The notes below the pieces were generated by a model. That model saw nothing but the letters and a program-made list of their open reading frames with translations. It searched no databases and had not been told where the DNA came from. 64,000 nucleotides of DNA, taken from positions 61,764 through 125,763 of the forward strand of contig CAYYXG010000006.1 of assembly GCA_964475595.1 (NCBI GenBank), given 5' to 3'. The position numbers and the translations under genes were made by a program. The DNA is from RGEC01 sp964475595 (GTDB taxonomy: Bacteria > Bacteroidota > Bacteroidia > NS11-12g > UBA955). Of this stretch, positions 8,844-18,532 are shown piece by piece; within the stretch, counting starts at the first letter, position 1, and each line of letters begins with the position of its first letter.

Positions 8844-9659
8844 TTATTGCAAAGTAAGTCTAATGGGCAATGTTCTCCAAGCGGTGGTAAACTTGCCGTT
8901 GTTTTGGGCCGGAATCCATGGTGGACATTTTTGTAGCACACGGATGGCTTCTTTATCGAATTCCGGACAACCCGGTGTGGGCTGAACAATCTGAATTCTG
9001 GAAATTCTCCCGTTCACATCCACCACGAATTTAAGCTGCACGTAACCTTCTATTCCCTCGTCTCTGCAACGTTCAGGGTACTCAAAGTTGGCAACAATAA
9101 AACGTTTGAATGCTTCGTCACCACCTGGAAATTTTGCTTCAATCTGAACTTTACCGACAGGCTCATTACTTCCTTCAAAAGGACTACCATCGCCAGTGTT
9201 CGTAGATCCATCAAATGGGTCATCAGAACCTTGCTGGGTTTTTGTACTTGCGTTACTAATGGTAGAAACGGGCTCTGCATCAAATTCTTCTGTAGTGTTC
9301 TCATTGATGGTTGGTGCAACATACGCCTGGGTTGCAACCGGCTCCGGTTCCTCCATTTTGGGTGGCTCTTTGGGTTTTTCCTCTTCCTCTTCGTCCGGAG
9401 CTTGCACATCATCCAAGGTAGTAATCACGATTTTTGCCCTCTTTACATCTTCTTTAGCCATAATTTTTTCAATAATTAAGGGAACAGATGCAATCAATAG
9501 AACAAAAGAGCAAGCAATGACTGTGGCAATCACTTTGGATCTGCGGTAAATGCTTCTTACGTAATAAGCACCATAATCTTTAAATCTGTCTTCAAAAACC
9601 ATGGCAAGGCGGTCTGCCGATTCGGGCTGATCCCAAGCGTTGAAAATGTCGTTTGCCAT
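8844..9659 (-). CDS. tonB: Energy transducer TonB
   Basis: A 271-residue TonB that passes proton-motive force to outer-membrane receptors. It has a cytoplasmic N-terminus of about 40 residues, one transmembrane helix (VIATVIACSFVLLIASVPLI, about 44-63), an acidic and proline-rich periplasmic linker (EEEEEKPKEPPKMEEPEP) and a C-terminal TonB domain with YPERCRDEGIEGYVQLKFVV and the terminal PIRLTLQ. The longer cytoplasmic tail is usual in Bacteroidota TonB. It is the last gene of exbB-exbD-exbD-tonB, 10 nt behind the second exbD, and is followed by a strong terminator. Confidence 0.92.
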   Translation of the reverse strand: MANDIFNAWDQPESADRLAMVFEDRFKDYGAYYVRSIYRRSKVIATVIACSFVLLIASVPLIIEKIMAKEDVKRAKIVITTLDDVQAPDEEEEEKPKEPPKMEEPEPVATQAYVAPTINENTTEEFDAEPVSTISNASTKTQQGSDDPFDGSTNTGDGSPFEGSNEPVGKVQIEAKFPGGDEAFKRFIVANFEYPERCRDEGIEGYVQLKFVVDVNGRISRIQIVQPTPGCPEFDKEAIRVLQKCPPWIPAQNNGKFTTAWRTLPIRLTLQ

Positions 9660-9669
9660 ATCTCCTCCT

Positions 9670-10305
9670 TTATTTACCTTGTTTTTTTATCAGTTCTACC
9701 TCAAGTTTTGCCATTCCATCATCAATTACGTAATACTTGGCAATCTGGGTAATCATAAACTCATCCATCACATCTATCATATTTCGATAGGTAGCGCCTT
9801 CATCGTTTTTCACCAATACAATTTGCTTTGAAGCTTTCTGTACACTTAGTACCTCCTCATCCAATTTTCGTTTGGCAGCTGTATCCTTGTCGTCCAGTTT
9901 ATTCATACGCTTTTGGATGTCTTGTAACTTCACAAGCATATCTGCGTTGTAATCCACCAATACTTTTCTCAACCCATTGCGGGTATAATCAATGGGGATA
10001 AGCTCAGTATTGGGCTTCAAGGAACCTCTGTAATAATAAATCTTATCATTGGCTGTAAGCAACAATGTGATACCATCTTTTACCTCTGGTGCTTTCTGAT
10101 CTTTCACGTTTTCATCAAGTTTCTCCGGAAAAATCATACGGAGCACTTTGGGTTTACTGAAAGTGGAGGTAAGAACGAAAAATGTAAGCAACAGAAATGC
10201 AAGGTCCACCATGGGGGTCATGTCCACATGGGTACTTTGTTTTTTGGCTCTTTTTTTATCGCCTTTACCGTGGCCACCACCACCATTATCCTGAATTTGT
10301 GCCAT
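9670..10305 (-). CDS. exbD: Biopolymer transport protein ExbD (second copy)
   Basis: A 211-residue ExbD with a glycine/lysine-rich cytoplasmic tail, one transmembrane helix containing the proton-carrying aspartate (TPMVDLAFLL, D34) and a periplasmic domain. The periplasmic part is longer than in E. coli and includes a lysine-rich coiled segment (about 95-135). It forms the ExbB-ExbD motor with the exbB product. Two non-identical exbD genes in tandem are common in Bacteroidota, where they may form a mixed dimer; that is inference. Confidence 0.9.
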   Translation of the reverse strand: MAQIQDNGGGGHGKGDKKRAKKQSTHVDMTPMVDLAFLLLTFFVLTSTFSKPKVLRMIFPEKLDENVKDQKAPEVKDGITLLLTANDKIYYYRGSLKPNTELIPIDYTRNGLRKVLVDYNADMLVKLQDIQKRMNKLDDKDTAAKRKLDEEVLSVQKASKQIVLVKNDEGATYRNMIDVMDEFMITQIAKYYVIDDGMAKLEVELIKKQGK

Positions 10306-10320
10306 TTGTCTTTTCCTTTC

Positions 10321-10992
10321 TTATTTCAATGATGGTTCTGACTCTAGACCTGTTATCATCTGGAATTGCTTCACTTTGGCGTCCCGGAAAACCTGTATTA
10401 CATTTTTTACCGCGTCATACTTGGCATCAGATGCTGCTTTCACGGCAAATTGAATGTAATTAGATTTATCAAATGGGAGCTTGCGATTTTTAGCTTCCTC
10501 CTCACGCGCTTTAAAATCGGCATGCGCCTCGAGTCGTGAGTAATAAGCCCACCAGTATAATTCACTTTTTTTACCGGTTGTGTCATAGGGTACACCGGTC
10601 TGATTCACCTTGGTTCTTTCATTAGCTTCTAGTTCCAGGTATTGCGGTATAGCAGTTATTTTCAGACCGATGGCTCCTGACCCTGCAAATTTTTTGACGG
10701 TCATAGAATCGACTTTTATACCTGATTGGTTGCAAACCTTTTCAAAAACCCTCGATTTCACGGCAGGATTCGTGAGATCTATGAATGCCCTGCCTTGATT
10801 GTCAATCGTAATCATGAATACCTGTTTGGGTATTTCGGTTTTCGTAGTACTGGTGGGGGGATCTACCACCACCGGCTCCGGGGTTCTGAAACTGGAAGTG
10901 AGCATGAAAAAGGTTACCAGCAGAAACGCCAGATCCACCATGGGCGTCATGTCCAGGGATGGATTTGAGCGGGGCATTTTCACCTTTGGCAT
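10321..10992 (-). CDS. exbD: Biopolymer transport protein ExbD (first copy)
   Basis: A 223-residue ExbD. The transmembrane motif SLDMTPMVDLAFLLVTFFML carries the conserved aspartate D20. The periplasmic domain has an insertion with YWWAYYSRLEAHADFKAREE, a charged helix not present in the other copy. It sits 49 nt after exbB and 15 nt before the second exbD. The two copies share only the membrane helix clearly, so they are old paralogues rather than a recent duplication. Confidence 0.9.
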   Translation of the reverse strand: MPKVKMPRSNPSLDMTPMVDLAFLLVTFFMLTSSFRTPEPVVVDPPTSTTKTEIPKQVFMITIDNQGRAFIDLTNPAVKSRVFEKVCNQSGIKVDSMTVKKFAGSGAIGLKITAIPQYLELEANERTKVNQTGVPYDTTGKKSELYWWAYYSRLEAHADFKAREEEAKNRKLPFDKSNYIQFAVKAASDAKYDAVKNVIQVFRDAKVKQFQMITGLESEPSLK

Positions 10993-11041
10993 GGTCTTGT
11001 TTTATGGTTTATACGAACAAACTTAAAAAGGTAAATGAAAA

Positions 11042-11854
11042 TTAAGCGTGACTTGCGTTGAACTCAGATACAATGCTGTATCCGGCTTCATCCATGCTGT
11101 AAGTCATGCTGTCAATACGATTGGTGAAGTAATTATAGAATATGATAGCCAACGTTGAAGCGATGATACCAAATGCTGTATTAACTAGTGCTTCAGAAAT
11201 ACCGGTTGCCAGTGCCGCTGTATCGGGAGCGCCTGTATTGGCCAGCGCAGCAAATGCACGAATCATACCGAATACCGTTCCAATCAGACCTACCAGTGTA
11301 CCAATAGAAGCACAGGTAGATATAATCACCAAATTGCGGGAAAGCATAGGAAGCTCAAGACCGGTGGCTTCTTCCAGTTCTTTTTCAATAGCAGCCTTTT
11401 TCTCATCACTGCTAAGCTTTGAATCCTTGGTTACAAGCTGATAGCGAACCAATCCGCTGCGAACTACATTGGCTAAAGATCCTTTTTGTTCATCACAGGC
11501 AGCAATTGCCTCATCAAACTGGTTCTTACCCAACATTTGGCGAATTCCCCTAACGAAAGCAGCCGCGTTGCCTTTACCTGTTGCTGCACCCAGGGTAATG
11601 AATCTTTCCACTACTACCAGAATTACAGTCACGTTAACCGCAATAAGCAGAGGTACAATGAAACCACCACGGTGGATGATACCCAAAATGTTTTTTGGAT
11701 GACCTTTTACAACATCATTGTTTTCAAAGTTGGAAGCATTTCCCATTACAAACATGTAAATAAGTACACCTACCAAAAGCGCAAAAACAATTGCGCCACC
11801 TGCAAACCATCCCATGAGGGCATTGTTTTCTGTTGATTGTTTTGTGTTATTCAT
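11042..11854 (-). CDS. exbB: MotA/TolQ/ExbB proton channel protein
   Basis: A 270-residue inner-membrane protein of the ExbB/TolQ family. It has an extra N-terminal helix (about 15-36), a second helix (FIVPLLIAVNVTVILVVVER) and the conserved final pair (GTLVGLIGTVFGMIRAF and NTAFGIIASTLAIIFYNYF) that lines the proton path. First gene of the Ton operon, with a near-consensus promoter upstream. The following ExbD and TonB genes make ExbB more likely than TolQ or MotA. Confidence 0.93.
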   Translation of the reverse strand: MNNTKQSTENNALMGWFAGGAIVFALLVGVLIYMFVMGNASNFENNDVVKGHPKNILGIIHRGGFIVPLLIAVNVTVILVVVERFITLGAATGKGNAAAFVRGIRQMLGKNQFDEAIAACDEQKGSLANVVRSGLVRYQLVTKDSKLSSDEKKAAIEKELEEATGLELPMLSRNLVIISTCASIGTLVGLIGTVFGMIRAFAALANTGAPDTAALATGISEALVNTAFGIIASTLAIIFYNYFTNRIDSMTYSMDEAGYSIVSEFNASHA

Positions 11855-11882
11855 ACGGATTTTTTGTTTTCTGATAAAGCTG

Positions 11883-11913
11883 CAATATTACTCACAGTAG
11901 GCGTTAATTGCAA
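11883..11913 (-). promoter_or_regulatory. Promoter of the Ton operon
   Basis: TTG (11913-11911), 20 nt, then TAATATTG (11890-11883) on the minus strand, one base off the TAnnTTTG consensus, 28 nt before the exbB ATG. Confidence 0.55.
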
Positions 11914-11974
11914 ATAACCTTATTGTTAAGAATGGCGTTATAACAGAAAAACGACAATTGCATGGAATGCATTA

Positions 11975-12142
11975 TCAGTTTTTTGACATTTTCTGTTTCT
12001 TTAACCGAGCCCCCCTGCATTTATCACTGCAATATTTTACGTCGTTCCAGCATTTTTCCCATTTTTTTCTCCATTCAAAAGGCCGCTGACAAACCACGCA
12101 GATTTTGGGCTCTATGCGCTTTTTAAAAGGAATACCGGCCAT
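11975..12142 (-). CDS. DUF2256 small zinc-ribbon-like protein
   Basis: A 55-residue protein with KICVVCQRPFEWRKKWEKCW and then YCSDKCR, i.e. two cysteine pairs that could bind zinc. This pattern matches DUF2256, a widespread family of unknown function. Its ATG directly abuts the stop codon of the 1249-residue secreted protein upstream, so it may be read from the same transcript, but I see no functional link. Confidence 0.85.
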   Translation of the reverse strand: MAGIPFKKRIEPKICVVCQRPFEWRKKWEKCWNDVKYCSDKCRGARLKKQKMSKN

Positions 12143-15100
12143 TTAATGAATCACGGTTACTGTACCTTTTGTTTTATAGGTTTTGTTGTCCCACCCGTCA
12201 AAAATCACGTACCAGGCATAAACACCATCCGGTGCTTCTTTTCCATTGATGGTGCCATCCCATTGCCTTTTTTTATCGGTACTTTCCCAAATTTTCCCTC
12301 CCCACCGGTCATAAACGCGCATGTGATAATTTTTTACAAAAAGGGGAACGGTTCCCCATACATCATTCATTCTGTCTTCATTGTCAGTGAATGCATTAGG
12401 AACCCAAAGTTCCGGTGGCTGATACAAATAAATCCAGTTGCTTTGACTGCTGTATGCACGCCGATTCATACCGGGTACAAATTCATGAGCGGTAACCCTA
12501 TACCAATAACCTCCCCAATCATAATCCAGAATTGCATCTCTGGACTGTCTGTTTTTGGAGTTGGATACTATGGTTGTCCATGGATTGCCTGCATATTGTC
12601 GCTCCAATGTCCAGTAATCTACTGCACCACTCCAAGATAAATAATCCTGCCATTGAAGATCGAAGTAATAAAGGGGCCTACCGGTTGCAGTTCCTGTTAT
12701 AACAATGTTACATGCTTCACCACCCGGCTTACTACTGTGGCCGCATTTATCAACGACCACAACGGTGTAGCAAAAAGATTCTTTATCGACATCAAATGTT
12801 GAATCACTTAAGATGGTATCTGACGTGATGACAAATGGTGTTTTCCCTTTGCTTCCTCCGCGTGGATAACGATAAATTTCATATTCCTTAAAATCGGGTT
12901 CTGTGCTTTGCACCCATTCAGCCCTCACAGATTTGTCAAAATCGACGGTTGCAAATTTCATGGGGGTAGAAGCAATTGGAAAGTTAAGTTCAGAAACAGT
13001 ACAGAAAGGATATGTACTCTCCACCAATTCATCACAAATATTATAGCCTTTGAGTTTATAACAATAGTTGTTATTAGCAGGGTCAATAACGGAGACATCC
13101 GTATATTCAACGGCATTGAAATTTCTAATGGTATCCAAAATCACAACCGTACTATTCGGATTGGTTCTTTCAAGCAACAGGTATTTAAAAAATGCGGTTG
13201 GCTGAATTGTTGCTTTCCAAGAAACCTTGATTCTGCCTGTATTTCTATCCAGACTCACACAAACGGCATCAGGCGGAATCACTTTTGGGGGTGGTGTCAC
13301 CAGTATGCCAATGCTGGCCCATGAAGTGTCTGCTGTCGGGCATCCTCTGTCATAAACCATAACACGGTAAAATACTGTGTCTGATGAATGGCTATTACAC
13401 GTGGTATTCCACTTGAAAGAAAATTGTGCAGTTCCTATTCCCGGTGTAATTGTAATTTCCGCCGTATCATTCCCATTCATTCCCCCTTTATTCGTTCTAA
13501 AAGCCCGAATCATAAGGGTATCAAATGGGTCTGGGTCGGTAGCTTTAAGACTGAATTGTATGGATTGTGTAGCTATTACCTGAATGAAAGTATCTTTCAT
13601 GGAAGGTTTTTTATTTAGATTTTCAAAATCTATTTTAAAGATGGCGTTATTACAATTATTGCTATTCATGGTGCGGCTATACGCACCCGGTGTAGTTGGG
13701 AAAAGACCATTTCTTCCGCAGCCGGCGCATACAGACTGATAAATAATCCCTTTCTTATCAAAGCGGCTAGTACCGCCATCCACATGCTCTTCCGCATCCT
13801 TTCCGGCGGATGATATTCCACCAAAATAGGTTGCATAAGCCAACCCATTCATATTTTTGCTAAACACCGCAACATAAAAATCGCTGCCATCGGTTACTTT
13901 TTGAGCTGCGTCTGCAGAAATGGGAAGATTTCGGGTGTTGCCGGTATTACGGTGTATTTTTGGGGAACCACTTCGGTTATCGGTCAGGTAATCATTAGTA
14001 GAACCACCCCAGCCGGAAACAAAAATTCTCTCGCAACGGTCTACCAGAAATGCAGAGGGACTGATATTGGGCTGATTGCTATTGGCACCAAAGGTGCTGC
14101 TCAATGTAAGGGCATTAAGTCCGGTATCATACCTCACAATGAACTGCCCTTTTGCGGGCTGATTGTAAGCAGCATTAATTATAGGGAAAACACCCTCTGT
14201 TTGTCCAAAAAAATAGGGATTACCGGAATTATCAGTCTGTGCAAAATATGCCTGTTCATAAAATGCGGTGCCAATATGGGTAGCGGCGAGCGCCTTACCG
14301 CTGTATTTACTAAACCTGAAAGCAATACCGTCAGCAATACCACCCTGATAGTTCTTTTTAAAAACCCCGGGAAACTTGGACGGCAAATCCAGACTGCTGC
14401 TACCACCGGATGCATACAAGTCGCCATTTTTGCCTAATGCAACCCCGTAAAAAGCGTCGTAACCATTACTGCCTGCCAGCTGTGACCATTTCAGCTGATT
14501 CAGGTTGCTGCTCATGGCAAACAATACTGCATCTTGTTTTCCCCCAAACCAAGCGCTGTTGGAAGAACGCGGAAAATCAGTGCTGTAGGTAAAACCGGCC
14601 ACATAAACATTTGTATCATCGGTGATAATTTCACCCCTAAATTCATCAGCATAATTATACAGCAACGGATAATCGTCTATAGGATCCACCGCTCGATTTG
14701 CGCCAACCGCATCCATACCAGTTCCCCCAAGAAAAGTAGATGCGAGCAATTGACTGCCATCACTGCTGATTTTGGAAACAAAAAAATCGTAATCCCCGCG
14801 GTGCGTTGGCTGTATGGCGCCTGAAACAATGGGGAATGAACGACTTTTGGTACTGCCCATTACAAACAGATTTCCAAATCGATCTACGACCATGCTGTGT
14901 GGTTGCTCGTTATTCTCACCTCCCAGATAAGTGCAGTAGATTAATGAATTTCCGTTGGGCGAAAACTTGAGGATAGCTGCATCGCGAGCGCCACCATATC
15001 CCAGACTCTCGCTTTGTCCTCCGCCAAAACGTACCTGATAGGCACCGGGAGTGGTGGGCAAACCGGCGTTAAAAACGGTTCCACCGGCATACGCATTTCC

Positions 15101-15889
15101 TTCATCATCATACGTTCCTGAACAACCAAAGTTATCAGCCCGAGAACCGCTGAAAGTGCTAAACACCAATACGGGATCAATCACGGTTTTTGATTTTCTC
15201 CGCCTGACAGCATCAGTATTCACCGAAACGCCTATATACCCTTCATCATCAAGGTAACTTGCCTGTAAATCTTTCTCTCCTTCTTTGTTAATGTTGTACA
15301 CCCTGGGAAGCTGTTCTGCAAACACCCCTAAAGCGGTCTGAATTTCCAGTTTATCGGAGAGTACTTTTACTGCTTCGGCTCCTTCATATTTCCAGCGAAT
15401 CTGGTTTACTTTATGATGATCTCCGCAAATAATGTTGTATTTCAGTCGTCCCTGAAACTCCATAATTTCCAAATCCACATCCGGATATAGGTCTTCTACA
15501 TAAACACCCGGATAAGCCCGTGCAGGAGCTGATTGTTTCCGATTACTGCCATAATGATAATGGTAGGTTTCAGGATAAGCCATTCCCTTTCCATAGGATT
15601 TGCGAAAACTGCCATTTTTAAATTTCAACAGTAGGAGGTGGCCGTCAACGATCGTTTCATCGGAACTCCGCACATGCATCTTTTCTGTGGCGGTAGGGTC
15701 CCAATTATTAATCCATATTCCGGAATCAGAAACCCAGATATCTGCGCTGCTGAGTGAAGCCTTGAAATGATATTGAGATGGCCACTGCCCCTTATTTTCT
15801 ACAAATTTAAGCTGGGCAAGAAGAGGGTGGGTAAAAAAACCGATGCTAACTGCAACGGAAAACAGAAATATTTTTTTACCAAACCCCAT
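12143..15889 (-). CDS. Large secreted protein with gliding-motility type B C-terminal domain
   Basis: 1248-1249 residues. A signal peptide (GKKIFLFSVAVSIGFFTH) is followed by a domain starting FVENKGQWPSQYHF, typical of Bacteroidota SBBP-type beta-propeller proteins. Repeats of the form D.YVAG.T.S.DFP follow, then fibronectin-like modules and a C-terminal domain with VPNAFTDNEDRMNDVW and RVYDRWGGKIWE, the type B (CHU_C/gliding motility-associated) sorting signal. It should be exported by Sec and then the type IX system and held at the surface. I start it at 15889, where the signal peptide begins; the frame is open 13 codons further. It is divergent from fmt. Ligand unknown; an adhesin role is inference. 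Confidence 0.85.
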   Translation of the reverse strand: MGFGKKIFLFSVAVSIGFFTHPLLAQLKFVENKGQWPSQYHFKASLSSADIWVSDSGIWINNWDPTATEKMHVRSSDETIVDGHLLLLKFKNGSFRKSYGKGMAYPETYHYHYGSNRKQSAPARAYPGVYVEDLYPDVDLEIMEFQGRLKYNIICGDHHKVNQIRWKYEGAEAVKVLSDKLEIQTALGVFAEQLPRVYNINKEGEKDLQASYLDDEGYIGVSVNTDAVRRRKSKTVIDPVLVFSTFSGSRADNFGCSGTYDDEGNAYAGGTVFNAGLPTTPGAYQVRFGGGQSESLGYGGARDAAILKFSPNGNSLIYCTYLGGENNEQPHSMVVDRFGNLFVMGSTKSRSFPIVSGAIQPTHRGDYDFFVSKISSDGSQLLASTFLGGTGMDAVGANRAVDPIDDYPLLYNYADEFRGEIITDDTNVYVAGFTYSTDFPRSSNSAWFGGKQDAVLFAMSSNLNQLKWSQLAGSNGYDAFYGVALGKNGDLYASGGSSSLDLPSKFPGVFKKNYQGGIADGIAFRFSKYSGKALAATHIGTAFYEQAYFAQTDNSGNPYFFGQTEGVFPIINAAYNQPAKGQFIVRYDTGLNALTLSSTFGANSNQPNISPSAFLVDRCERIFVSGWGGSTNDYLTDNRSGSPKIHRNTGNTRNLPISADAAQKVTDGSDFYVAVFSKNMNGLAYATYFGGISSAGKDAEEHVDGGTSRFDKKGIIYQSVCAGCGRNGLFPTTPGAYSRTMNSNNCNNAIFKIDFENLNKKPSMKDTFIQVIATQSIQFSLKATDPDPFDTLMIRAFRTNKGGMNGNDTAEITITPGIGTAQFSFKWNTTCNSHSSDTVFYRVMVYDRGCPTADTSWASIGILVTPPPKVIPPDAVCVSLDRNTGRIKVSWKATIQPTAFFKYLLLERTNPNSTVVILDTIRNFNAVEYTDVSVIDPANNNYCYKLKGYNICDELVESTYPFCTVSELNFPIASTPMKFATVDFDKSVRAEWVQSTEPDFKEYEIYRYPRGGSKGKTPFVITSDTILSDSTFDVDKESFCYTVVVVDKCGHSSKPGGEACNIVITGTATGRPLYYFDLQWQDYLSWSGAVDYWTLERQYAGNPWTTIVSNSKNRQSRDAILDYDWGGYWYRVTAHEFVPGMNRRAYSSQSNWIYLYQPPELWVPNAFTDNEDRMNDVWGTVPLFVKNYHMRVYDRWGGKIWESTDKKRQWDGTINGKEAPDGVYAWYVIFDGWDNKTYKTKGTVTVIH

Positions 15890-15949
15890 GTGTTTGTTAC
15901 AAATTTCGGACTTTTGCAACGGCCTCACAAATATACAGACGTAAAAATC

Positions 15950-16861
15950 ATGCGTATCGTTTTCTTCGGAACCCCGGCCTTTGCGGCATTTTCATTAAAA
16001 AAACTAGTGGAAAATGGTAAAAACATTGTGGCTGTTGTTACCGCGCCCGACAAGCCTGCAGGCCGTGGAAAGCACCTACAGCAAAGCGATGTAAAAAAAG
16101 CCGCCCTTGCAATGGGCTTGCCCGTTTTGCAACCGGAAAAACTAAAAGCGGATGAATTTGTGACTCAAATGAGACTTTTAAATGCTGATTTGGGCATTGT
16201 GATTGCGTTTCGCATGCTCCCTGAAATGATATGGAGTCTGCCAAAACTTGGCACTTTCAATCTGCATGCCTCGCTGCTGCCTAATTTCCGCGGTGCTGCG
16301 CCAATCAACCATGCCATTATTCAGGGCGAAACCCAAACCGGTGTTACGACATTTTTCCTGAAGCACGAGATTGACACCGGGGATGTGGTATTGCAGGAAC
16401 CCGTTGAAATTTCAGCCATGGACAATGCGGGAAGCTTGCACGACAAACTCATGGTAGCCGGAGCAGATTTGGTTTTGCGTACCGTAAACATGGTAGAAAA
16501 AGGCACAGTTAGATTAATTCCTCAGGTGTTAACCGGTAATGAAAAATCTGCCCCTAAGATATTCAGGGATTTCTGTGAACTATCTCAAAATGACAGCGTA
16601 GTATTTAACCACAATAAAGTACGAGGTTTAAGTCCCTACCCCGGCGCCTGGATTGAAACGGAAGTCGGTCCGCTGAAAATTCATGAGTGCAGGCCGGCAT
16701 CAATCTCCATTGAAACCGATGAAGGAGGTCCCTTTGTCATTTGGCAACGTCAGCTTTTTTTCCAATGTAGTGATGGCTTGCTGGAATTATTAAAAATCCA
16801 ACCGGCAGGAAAGTCAGCCATGTCAGCCGCAGATTTTATCAATGGATTGAGAAATAAATAA
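15950..16861 (+). CDS. fmt: Methionyl-tRNA formyltransferase
   Basis: A 303-residue Fmt that formylates initiator Met-tRNA. It has MRIVFFGTPAFAAFSL at the start, the formyl-donor site motif FNLHASLLPNFRGAAPI with the catalytic Asn/His region, HEIDTGDV, and a C-terminal OB-like domain with VRGLSPYPGAW. The frame extends 61 codons upstream of 15950, but that part overlaps the divergent secreted-protein gene and has no family similarity. Confidence 0.96.
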   Translation: MRIVFFGTPAFAAFSLKKLVENGKNIVAVVTAPDKPAGRGKHLQQSDVKKAALAMGLPVLQPEKLKADEFVTQMRLLNADLGIVIAFRMLPEMIWSLPKLGTFNLHASLLPNFRGAAPINHAIIQGETQTGVTTFFLKHEIDTGDVVLQEPVEISAMDNAGSLHDKLMVAGADLVLRTVNMVEKGTVRLIPQVLTGNEKSAPKIFRDFCELSQNDSVVFNHNKVRGLSPYPGAWIETEVGPLKIHECRPASISIETDEGGPFVIWQRQLFFQCSDGLLELLKIQPAGKSAMSAADFINGLRNK

Positions 16862-16992
16862 TTTTTTTTGATTAAAATTTGGTTTTGTCATTTTTATTTC
16901 AGAAATTGCATTTAATAACATCAAAAAAACACCGCCTATTGCAAAGCAGCCATACTCCTTTAAATCGTTTAATCAGTATTACAACAAACACA

Positions 16993-17000
16993 AAAGGAGG
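16993..17000 (+). promoter_or_regulatory. Strong Shine-Dalgarno sequence
   Basis: AAAGGAGG lies 5 nt before the ATG of the sigma factor gene. A full-length SD sequence is unusual in this window, where most starts have none. Confidence 0.7.
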
Positions 17001-17005
17001 AAGCC

Positions 17006-17590
17006 ATGCAAAAACCCATTATTTCAGACGGTGCATTGTTAAAAGTTTATCTTGAAGGCAATGAATCAGCGTTAGAGACGCTTATCAAAAGGCACAAATC
17101 ACGAATCTTTACCAGCATTTACCTTCTTGTGAATGATCGTTACCTGGCAGAAGACATTTTTCAGGAAACATTCATCAAAATCATACATTGCTTGAGAACA
17201 GGTAAATACAAGCACGAAGATAAATTTTTACCCTGGGCGCTGCGAATAGCCCGCAACTTGTCTATCGACAGCATTCGACTGAAAGGAAGAATGCCCGGAA
17301 TTGTAACCGATAGTGAGGGAAATGACATTTTCTCCTATCTGAATCTTAAAGAAGATAGCCGGGAGCAAATTGTGATTGAGAAAGAAGAACATGCCACATT
17401 GTATAAATTCATCAATCAATTACCGGCAGAACAAAAAGAGGTTTTGGTTCTGAGGCATTATGCCGATTTGAGTTTCAAAGAGATTGCGGAATTAACCGGT
17501 AATAATATTAATACCTGCATAGGCAGAATGCATTATGCCCTCATAAATCTGAGAAAAATGATGCAAAAAATTGTGGTAGACGTAAAATAA
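17006..17590 (+). CDS. ECF-family RNA polymerase sigma factor
   Basis: A 194-residue sigma-70 factor of the extracytoplasmic-function group. Region 2 contains DRYLAEDIFQETFIKIIHCL and the -10-binding part; region 4 contains LPAEQKEVLVLRHYADLSFK with a helix-turn-helix. There is no region 1 or 3. The next gene, 40 nt downstream, encodes a 77-residue protein that may belong to the same switch. The strong SD suggests efficient translation once the mRNA is made. Target promoters are unknown. Confidence 0.92.
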   Translation: MQKPIISDGALLKVYLEGNESALETLIKRHKSRIFTSIYLLVNDRYLAEDIFQETFIKIIHCLRTGKYKHEDKFLPWALRIARNLSIDSIRLKGRMPGIVTDSEGNDIFSYLNLKEDSREQIVIEKEEHATLYKFINQLPAEQKEVLVLRHYADLSFKEIAELTGNNINTCIGRMHYALINLRKMMQKIVVDVK

Positions 17591-17630
17591 TTGTTCATTG
17601 TTTTGCGTTTTATAGGCAATTACCAAGCCT

Positions 17631-17864
17631 ATGAAACAACATTTTACCGAAGAACAACTCATTTTAATGGCCTACGGAGAACTGAACGCGGAAGACCGTT
17701 TACGCCTAGAAAGAGCTATGTCCACTGATTTTGGGTTGCGCGATCAATATTATAAAATATTACAGTCTAAGCAGCTTTTGAATGCCATCAATGAAGAACC
17801 ACATCCTACATCCGTGGCCATCATTATAGAGCATTCCCATGACAGCCATACAGAAGCTGTTTAA
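17631..17864 (+). CDS. Small protein paired with the ECF sigma factor
   Basis: A 77-residue, acidic, soluble protein beginning MKQHFTEEQLILMAYGELNA. The opening resembles the first helix of anti-sigma factors (EEQL..Y..GEL), and small proteins of this kind often follow ECF sigma genes in Bacteroidota. It has no transmembrane helix and no HxxxCxxC zinc motif, so a cytosolic anti-sigma or modulator role is only inferred from position and that opening. Confidence 0.6.
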   Translation: MKQHFTEEQLILMAYGELNAEDRLRLERAMSTDFGLRDQYYKILQSKQLLNAINEEPHPTSVAIIIEHSHDSHTEAV

Positions 17865-17935
17865 AATTTTATTAACAGGCAACTTAGGTCTTTCAGAATA
17901 AGGAACTTTTTTGTTAGGTTTGCAAAAAGACCCAA

Positions 17936-18520
17936 ATGATACCTATGTCACGGTTTTTGTTTTTGTTTTCCCTATTTGCTGCCTCCTGCCACACCGTCAA
18001 ATTTACCGAGCGTGGATTGGCCGGTTCCGGTTTTTATCAGTCAACGTCAACCGCCTATAAAAAGCATAATAGGACTCCTAATGCTACAGAAATCACAAAG
18101 ACTGTTGAGGAAATTCCCATTGTGACCACAGAAGTTGACTCTCCACCCATTAAAATTGAATCAACACAAAAAACGACAGAAAAATTAGGGAATCAACTCG
18201 TAAAACCCGGCAACACACCAAAGACAAAACACAAGGTTTTATATACAGTCCGCAAAGCAATCAAACCAGTATCTATACAAAAAAGCAACAAAGACAATCC
18301 GGAAGAAGGCAGCATTCGATGGTTTATATACCTGCTTCTATGTTTTGTATTGCCGCCCCTCGCCTATTACTTAATAAAACGAGAAGCTGATACATTATTC
18401 TGGGTTTGTTTCTTTTGTTTTTTGCTTACAACCACCTTTTTCGGCGGATTCAGATATGGCCTTCTCGGTCTAATAAGCGTAGTAATTGCGCTGCTAACCC
18501 TTTTCCAAATTGACATATAA
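17936..18520 (+). CDS. Lipoprotein-like protein with two C-terminal membrane segments
   Basis: A 194-residue protein of unknown function. The N-terminus MSRFLFLFSLFAASC ends in a plausible lipobox (AASC). A Thr/Lys-rich linker follows (about 30-115), then two close hydrophobic segments (WFIYLLLCFVLPPLAYYLI and FWVCFFCFLLTTTFFGGF) plus a third at the end. The C-terminal part resembles the small YqaE/Pmp3-like membrane motif (FVLPPLAYYL), a weak resemblance. A TAGGTTTG box (17915-17922) lies just upstream, so it is probably transcribed separately from the sigma gene. Confidence 0.55.
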   Translation: MIPMSRFLFLFSLFAASCHTVKFTERGLAGSGFYQSTSTAYKKHNRTPNATEITKTVEEIPIVTTEVDSPPIKIESTQKTTEKLGNQLVKPGNTPKTKHKVLYTVRKAIKPVSIQKSNKDNPEEGSIRWFIYLLLCFVLPPLAYYLIKREADTLFWVCFFCFLLTTTFFGGFRYGLLGLISVVIALLTLFQIDI

Positions 18521-18532
18521 AACTTTTAATCC

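Noticed and set aside
13901..14437. Long plus-strand frames opposite the type B secreted protein (also 12146-12640)
   Set aside because: Antisense to a clear gene with a signal peptide and sorting domain; translations look random.
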